NCBI GenBank assembly: GCA_945871455.1
Contig: CAMBXJ010000128.1
Span: 1 to 9,688, forward strand
Direction: 5' to 3'
Source: Asaia bogorensis
GTDB taxonomy: Bacteria > Pseudomonadota > Alphaproteobacteria > Acetobacterales > Acetobacteraceae
Length of the DNA stretch: 9,688 nucleotides
This document shows, in pieces, positions 6,125-9,688 of this stretch; position 1 is the stretch's first letter, and every line of letters begins with the position of its first letter. The notes below the pieces were generated by a model that worked only from the letters and a program-made list of their open reading frames with translations, made no database searches and had not been told where the DNA came from. Both the position numbers and the translations under genes were made by a program.

Positions 6125-6154
6125 GGTCAGGACCGCTGATATTAGGTCCAGACC
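6125..6154. promoter_or_regulatory. Paired operator-like palindromes GGTCNNGACC before the pterin operon
   Basis: GGTCAGGACC (6125-6134) and GGTCCAGACC (6145-6154) each have the palindromic form GGTC-NN-GACC. Their centres are 20 bp apart, about two helical turns, and the second ends 3 nt before the reductase ATG. The two also pair with each other (9 of 10) as a hairpin with loop gctgatatta. This could be a repressor operator or an RNA hairpin covering the start site; no regulator gene is nearby. Confidence 0.45.
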
Positions 6155-6157
6155 GTA

Positions 6158-6940
6158 ATGTCCGCCCCAATTTCCGCCACCCTGCCCCGGGTCGCGCTGG
6201 TCACCGGCGGCGGCAAGCGCCTGGGCCGAACGATCTCGCTGACCCTGGCCGAGGCAGGCTTCGACCTGGCGATCCACTGCAACGCGAGCACCGAAGACGC
6301 CGAGGCAACCGCCGCCGAAATTCGCAGGATCGGTCGGCGTGCCATCGTACTTCGCGCCGACCTGTCCCACGAACCCGCCACCCTCACCCTCATTCCGCAC
6401 GTCATTTCCGAGCTCGGGCCGCTCGGCGTTCTCGTCAACAATGCCAGCACGTTTGAACGAGACGACTGGCACGATGCGACCCGCGCCTCCTGGGATCGTC
6501 ATATCGAACCCAATCTCCGCGCCCCGTTCGTCCTGACCCAGGCGTTTGCACAAGCTCTGCCGCGGGACCGGGAAGGCGTCGTCATCAACATGCTAGACAT
6601 GCGGGTCTGGTCGATCACGCCGCACTTTGTTTCCTACACCGTCTCCAAGTTCGGCCTGTGGGCACTGACCCAAAGCATGGCCCTGGCGTTGGCCCCCCGC
6701 ATCCGAGTCAACGGTATCGGCCCCGGCCCCGCCCTGCCCAATACGCGCCAGACCCCGGAGCAGTTCCAGCGTCAGGCCGGGTCTACCCCGCTGCAACGCG
6801 GGCCGTCGCTGGAGGAGGTGGGAGAAGCCGTCCTGTCGATCCTCCGCCTGCGCTCGATGACCGGGCAGATGATCGCCCTGGATGGTGGGCAGCACATGCA
6901 ATGGTCGCCGAGCCCCGCCGCGCCGTTGGATGACGAGTGA
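6158..6940 (+). CDS. SDR-family pteridine reductase, PTR1/FolM-like (dihydromonapterin/dihydrofolate reductase type)
   Basis: The 260-residue SDR has TGGGKRLG (16-23), fitting the TGxxxRxG cofactor motif that marks NADPH-dependent pteridine reductases, then NNAS (94-97), YTVSK with catalytic Y160/K164, and DGGQHMQW (242-249). The usual SDR catalytic Ser is replaced: the segment reads VVINMLDM (141-148), placing D147 where PTR1 has its catalytic Asp. The Asp/Tyr/Lys set plus the Arg motif separates PTR1/FolM enzymes from generic ketoreductases. The expected reaction is NADPH reduction of dihydropterins (dihydromonapterin or dihydrofolate). The stop codon overlaps the folB start (TGATG), which supports a pterin role. 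ATG 6158 has only a weak Shine-Dalgarno (AGG, 6144-6146) lying between paired palindromes. A generic SDR of unknown substrate is the alternative. Confidence 0.82.
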   Translation: MSAPISATLPRVALVTGGGKRLGRTISLTLAEAGFDLAIHCNASTEDAEATAAEIRRIGRRAIVLRADLSHEPATLTLIPHVISELGPLGVLVNNASTFERDDWHDATRASWDRHIEPNLRAPFVLTQAFAQALPRDREGVVINMLDMRVWSITPHFVSYTVSKFGLWALTQSMALALAPRIRVNGIGPGPALPNTRQTPEQFQRQAGSTPLQRGPSLEEVGEAVLSILRLRSMTGQMIALDGGQHMQWSPSPAAPLDDE

Positions 6941-7365
6941 TGCCGGATCCGGTTCTGGCCAGCGCCCGTTCGCGCCTGCGCCATGTGTTCCTGCGAGATT
7001 TGATCCTGTCGGCCCGAATCGGCATCTACCCGCATGAGCATACCGGAGCGCAACGGGTGCGGATCAATGTCGATCTGGCGGTGAAAGACGAGCCGCAAGC
7101 GGAAACCGACCTGAGCCTGAGCGTGCGGGAGGAACTGGCCCGCGTGGTGGATTACGAAAAACTTGCCCACGACGTTCGGGCCATCGTGAGTGCCCGCCAT
7201 GTCCGTCTGGTGGAAACCCTGGCCGAACGCATCGCCATCTGCTGCCTGGTGGATGAGCGCGTCGTCATTGCTCGGGTCAGGGTTGAAAAGCTGGACGTTT
7301 TCCCCGACGCGGTGTCCGCCGGGGTTGAAATCGAACGGGTGCGGCAGGAGTTGTCCACTTCCTGA
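6940..7365 (+). CDS. folB: Dihydroneopterin aldolase (FolB)
   Basis: FolB splits 7,8-dihydroneopterin into 6-hydroxymethyl-7,8-dihydropterin and glycolaldehyde in folate synthesis; it is cytosolic and oligomeric. The 141-residue product has RIGIYPHEHTGAQRVRINVDL (26-46) with the conserved Glu33, VVDYEKL (69-75), LVETLAERIA (90-99) and the catalytic-Lys strand VRVEKLDVFP (113-122, K117). It carries about 14 extra residues before the family core, which starts at HVFLRDL. ATG 6940 overlaps the reductase stop (TGATG); a GTG directly before it would add one residue. The one-base overlap indicates translational coupling. 'VEKLDVF' replaces the more common 'VxKPxA', a normal variation. Closely related FolX (dihydroneopterin-triphosphate epimerase) is the main alternative, and would also fit beside a FolM-type reductase because FolX and FolM cooperate in tetrahydromonapterin synthesis. 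Confidence 0.87.
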   Translation: MPDPVLASARSRLRHVFLRDLILSARIGIYPHEHTGAQRVRINVDLAVKDEPQAETDLSLSVREELARVVDYEKLAHDVRAIVSARHVRLVETLAERIAICCLVDERVVIARVRVEKLDVFPDAVSAGVEIERVRQELSTS

Positions 7366-7423
7366 CGCCAAGCGCCGACGCTCGGACACTCGGGGGTTCG
7401 TAACCCACCGGAAATGCAGCATT

Positions 7424-7500
7424 TTCCAGAACTGCCAATAATTTCAATGTATTATGAAACGCCTAAATTTTAACCAATCCTTAATAAATCCAACGAAATC
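7424..7500. other. AT-rich tract in the folB-uvrC gap
   Basis: This stretch is about 70% A+T in a region otherwise near 65% G+C, with runs such as ataatttcaatgtattatg and ccttaataaatcc. It encodes nothing recognisable. It may hold the uvrC promoter: tattat at 7450-7455 is a possible -10, but no good -35 is seen. A small gggtt-cgt-aaccc hairpin (7394-7406) lies between folB and the tract and lacks a T-run. Confidence 0.6.
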
Positions 7501-7527
7501 ACGGAGTCGGCGGTGTTGCCGGCCAGT

Positions 7528-7548
7528 TTGCCCACAAACTTATCCACA
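7528..7548 (+). promoter_or_regulatory. DnaA box(es) upstream of uvrC
   Basis: TTATCCACA at 7540-7548 is a perfect match to the DnaA consensus TTATNCACA. A weaker one, TTGCCCACA (7528-7536), lies 3 bp upstream in the same orientation. They sit 28 bp after the AT-rich tract and about 70 bp before the uvrC start. This could be a DnaA-responsive control site for uvrC or part of a larger DnaA-binding region. Two boxes alone do not make an origin. Confidence 0.5.
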
Positions 7549-7617
7549 GATTCGGTGGATGGTGTGGCCGCCGCTTTCGCCCTCCCGTTTTGCCGGCCCT
7601 GGCCCTACGATGCCGGC

Positions 7618-9537
7618 ATGAACACTGGCGACGAAGCGGCTCCGGCAGTGGAGGACGCCACCCCGGACCGGCCCATCATGAAGGGCGTCTCGGTGATCGA
7701 GGCGGCGCTGGAAACCATGCCGGCCAATCCTGGCGTCTACCGCATGCTCGATGCCAAGGGCGATGCGCTCTATGTCGGCAAGGCGCGCAGCCTGAAGCGG
7801 CGGGTCACGTCCTATGCCCAGATCGCCCGTCTGCCGGAGCGGCTGCGGCGGATGGTGTCGGAAACGGTCTCCATGGAGATCGTCACCACCCATACCGAGG
7901 CCGAGGCGCTGCTGCTGGAAGCCAACCTGATCAAGCGATTGAAGCCTCGCTTCAATATCGTGCTGCGCGACGACAAGTCCTATCCCTGGCTGATGATGAC
8001 GGAAGACCATCCGTTTCCGCAGATCGCCAAGCATCGCGGCGCGCAGACCCGGAAGGGCAGCTACTGGGGGCCCTTCGCCTCGGCCTGGGCGGTGAACCAG
8101 ACGGTGACGGCGATGCAGCGCGTGTTTCTGCTGCGATCCTGTGCCGACACGGTGTTCACCAACCGATCTCGCCCCTGCCTGCTGCACCAGATCAAGCGCT
8201 GCTCCGCCCCCTGTGTCGGACGAATCGATGCCGCCGAGTATGGCAAGCTGGTCACCCAGGCCAAGGCGTTCCTGGCCGGCAAGTCCGCCACGGTGCAGCA
8301 GGAACTCGCCGCGGAAATGGAGCGCGCCGCCGAAGCGCTGGAGTTCGAGCGTGCCGCCGCCGTGCGCGACCGGATCCGCGGCCTGACCTTCGTGCAGGGC
8401 AGCGACGTGGTGAACCCGGCCAGCCTGGCGGACGCCGACGTGATCGCGGCGTTCCAGATCGCCGGGCAGACCTGCGTGCAGGTGTTCTTCGTCCGTGGCG
8501 GGCGCAACAACGGCAATCGTGCCTTCTACCCCACCCATGCCAAGGCCGACGAAACCCCCGAGGTCCTGGGGGCCTTCATCGCGCAGTTCTATGACGACAA
8601 GCCGCCGCCGCCGTTGCTGCTGATCAATCACGAACTGGCGGAACAGGCTCTGGTGGCCGAAGCGTTGACCCTGAAGGCCGGCCGCAAGGTCGAAATCGCG
8701 GTGCCGCAGCGGGGCGAGAAGCACCAGGTCGTGCAACACGCCGAGATCAACGCGCGGGAGGCTCTGGAGCGCAAACTGGCCGAATCCGCCGGGCAGGCCA
8801 AGCTGCTGGATGGGTTGGCCGGCCTGTTCAAGCTGGACGCGACTCCCGAACGGATCGAGGTCTACGACAACTCCCATATCATGGGCACCAACCCGTATGG
8901 CGTGATGATCGTCGCGGGGCCCGAGGGGTTCATCAAGGCCGGCTATCGCAAGTTCGGAATTCGTGGCGCGATCACGCCGGGTGACGATTTCGCGATGATG
9001 CGGGAGGTCCTGCAACGCCGGTTCGCCCGTGCCCTGAAGGAACAGGCCGAGGGTGCGCCGGAGTCCGACTGGCCCGATATCGTGCTGATCGACGGTGGCA
9101 TCGGGCAGCTCTCGGCCGCGCGCGGCGTGCTGGACGAACTGGGAGTCACCGACGTCAAGCTGATCGCCATCGCCAAAGGGCCGGATCGCGATGCCGGCCG
9201 CGAATGGCTGCACACGGACGGGATGGACCCGTTCCAACTGCCGCCGCGCGACCCGGTGCTGTATTTCCTGCAACGCCTGCGCGACGAGGCGCACCGCTTC
9301 GCCATCACCACCCACCGGGCGGGCCGTTCCAAGGCGATCCGGCAAAGCGAGCTGGATGAGATCGACGGCATCGGCGCCGCTCGCAAACGCGCGCTGCTGA
9401 ACCATTTCGGATCGGCGCGCGGCGTGAAAATGGCAGGTCTGCCGGACCTGGAAGCCGCCCCAGGCATCAGCCGCGAAACCGCGCGCCGGGTGTATGCGCA
9501 TTTCCACCCGGGCGTGCGGATGGAGGATGGGGCGTAG
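7618..9537 (+). CDS. uvrC: UvrABC excinuclease subunit C (UvrC)
   Basis: UvrC makes the 3' and then 5' incisions around lesions marked by UvrA/UvrB in nucleotide excision repair. The 639-residue protein contains all parts: a GIY-YIG nuclease domain (PGVY 38-41, [11 protein letters not shown] 52-62, catalytic Glu101 in LLLEANLIK); four cysteines C175, C187, C195, C199, with the 12-8-4 spacing of the UvrC iron-sulfur cluster; a UVR motif (about 227-256) for UvrB contact; the RNase H-like 5' nuclease (D417 in YDNSHIMG, D492 in IDGG, H559 in DEAHRF); and C-terminal helix-hairpin-helix repeats from about 582 (IDGIG). ATG 7618 gives an about 24-residue extension before the core; ATG 7678 is a shorter option. 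Neither has a clear Shine-Dalgarno sequence. A GC hairpin array follows the stop. Alphaproteobacteria often have pgsA next, outside this window. Confidence 0.97.
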   Translation: MNTGDEAAPAVEDATPDRPIMKGVSVIEAALETMPANPGVYRMLDAKGDALYVGKARSLKRRVTSYAQIARLPERLRRMVSETVSMEIVTTHTEAEALLLEANLIKRLKPRFNIVLRDDKSYPWLMMTEDHPFPQIAKHRGAQTRKGSYWGPFASAWAVNQTVTAMQRVFLLRSCADTVFTNRSRPCLLHQIKRCSAPCVGRIDAAEYGKLVTQAKAFLAGKSATVQQELAAEMERAAEALEFERAAAVRDRIRGLTFVQGSDVVNPASLADADVIAAFQIAGQTCVQVFFVRGGRNNGNRAFYPTHAKADETPEVLGAFIAQFYDDKPPPPLLLINHELAEQALVAEALTLKAGRKVEIAVPQRGEKHQVVQHAEINAREALERKLAESAGQAKLLDGLAGLFKLDATPERIEVYDNSHIMGTNPYGVMIVAGPEGFIKAGYRKFGIRGAITPGDDFAMMREVLQRRFARALKEQAEGAPESDWPDIVLIDGGIGQLSAARGVLDELGVTDVKLIAIAKGPDRDAGREWLHTDGMDPFQLPPRDPVLYFLQRLRDEAHRFAITTHRAGRSKAIRQSELDEIDGIGAARKRALLNHFGSARGVKMAGLPDLEAAPGISRETARRVYAHFHPGVRMEDGA

Positions 9538-9554
9538 GTCGGCGATTGGGTGGG

Positions 9555-9688
9555 GGAGACGGGCGGGGCTCCGCCCCGAACCCCGCCAGGGGCTTTGCCC
9601 CTGGACCCCACCAAAGGCGCGGCCTTTGGAATGCGATTCTTTTGGTGCCTTGAAGGATGGGGCCTACCCGGACGTTTCAGCGTCCGGG
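9555..9688. repeat. Hairpin-array repeat downstream of uvrC (partial; same family as 1-351)
   Basis: Four perfect short stems follow in a row: cggggc/gccccg (9564-9578), ccaggggc/gcccctgg (9586-9604, loop ttt), ccaaaggc/gcctttgg (9611-9629) and cccggacg/cgtccggg (9667-9688, loop tttcag). The order and sequence match the reverse complement of the right half of the element at 1-351 (about 174-290), including 'cctttggaatgcgatt' and 'cctacccggac'. The window ends right at the apex hairpin, so the mirror half should lie beyond. The first stems, 26 bp after the uvrC stop, could also act as its terminator, though no T-run follows them. Confidence 0.8.

Noticed and set aside
7366..7617. A replication origin in the folB-uvrC gap
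   Set aside because: Only one perfect and one weak DnaA box were found, with no box cluster and none of the usual origin-linked genes nearby; kept only as a DnaA-box observation.
7366..7617. An alphaproteobacterial LexA (SOS) box upstream of uvrC
   Set aside because: I looked for GTTC-N7-GTTC and GAAC-N7-GAAC and found neither.
7540..9507. Long minus-strand open frame of 655 codons opposite uvrC
   Set aside because: It is a GC-codon-bias shadow; the + frame encodes a complete UvrC with all catalytic and cluster residues.

Overview
This is a high-GC (roughly 65%) chromosomal segment. Gene content and style point to an alphaproteobacterium, most likely of the order Rhodospirillales. I infer this from the family-level look of HldD, Lgt, the MidA-like methyltransferase, FolB and UvrC, and from intergenic arrays of 'ggggcttTGCCCC'-type hairpins, which I associate with that group. 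All seven confident genes, and one small unrecognised gene, are on the + strand. Most of the window is housekeeping. I see no tRNA, rRNA, CRISPR array, phage gene or toxin/defence locus.

Layout. (1) 1-351 is a nested palindrome: 29-bp perfect terminal inverted repeats, an inner 32-bp imperfect inverted repeat, and rows of short GC hairpins between them. Its right arm runs into the start codon of the next gene. (2) 348-3278 is an envelope/assembly cluster: hldD (ADP-heptose epimerase for LPS core), lgt (prolipoprotein diacylglyceryl transferase, overlapping hldD by ATGA), a 14-bp tandem repeat that begins on the lgt stop codon, and a MidA/NDUFAF7-type SAM methyltransferase. (3) 3434-5113 is a self-contained two-gene unit with its own promoter, a thiolase-like protein, a DUF35/OB-fold partner and a strong intrinsic terminator. 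(4) 5209-5518 is a 294-bp MITE-like element with 24-bp terminal inverted repeats and an 8-bp target-site duplication. (5) 5710-6006 encodes a small exported or lipoprotein-like membrane protein. (6) 6125-7365 is a pterin/folate operon: a PTR1/FolM-like reductase overlapping folB, preceded by a pair of operator-like palindromes. (7) 7366-7617 is an unusually AT-rich intergenic region with a perfect DnaA box. (8) 7618-9537 is uvrC (excinuclease subunit C). (9) 9555-9688 is half of another hairpin-array repeat of the same family as region 1, cut by the window edge.

How the genes relate. HldD and Lgt both serve envelope biogenesis (LPS heptose; lipoprotein lipidation) and are translationally coupled. 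The thiolase-like/DUF35 pair probably forms one acyl-CoA-handling complex, but both partners have lost hallmark residues (the thiolase nucleophilic Cys and three of four zinc-ribbon Cys), so ordinary thiolysis is unlikely. The reductase and FolB act on reduced pterins. UvrC stands alone in nucleotide excision repair. The less ordinary content is between the genes: two kinds of palindromic mobile or repeat element, the 14-bp tandem array, the paired palindromes before the folate operon, and the DnaA box with its AT-rich tract. I did not find convincing evidence of a new multi-gene system.
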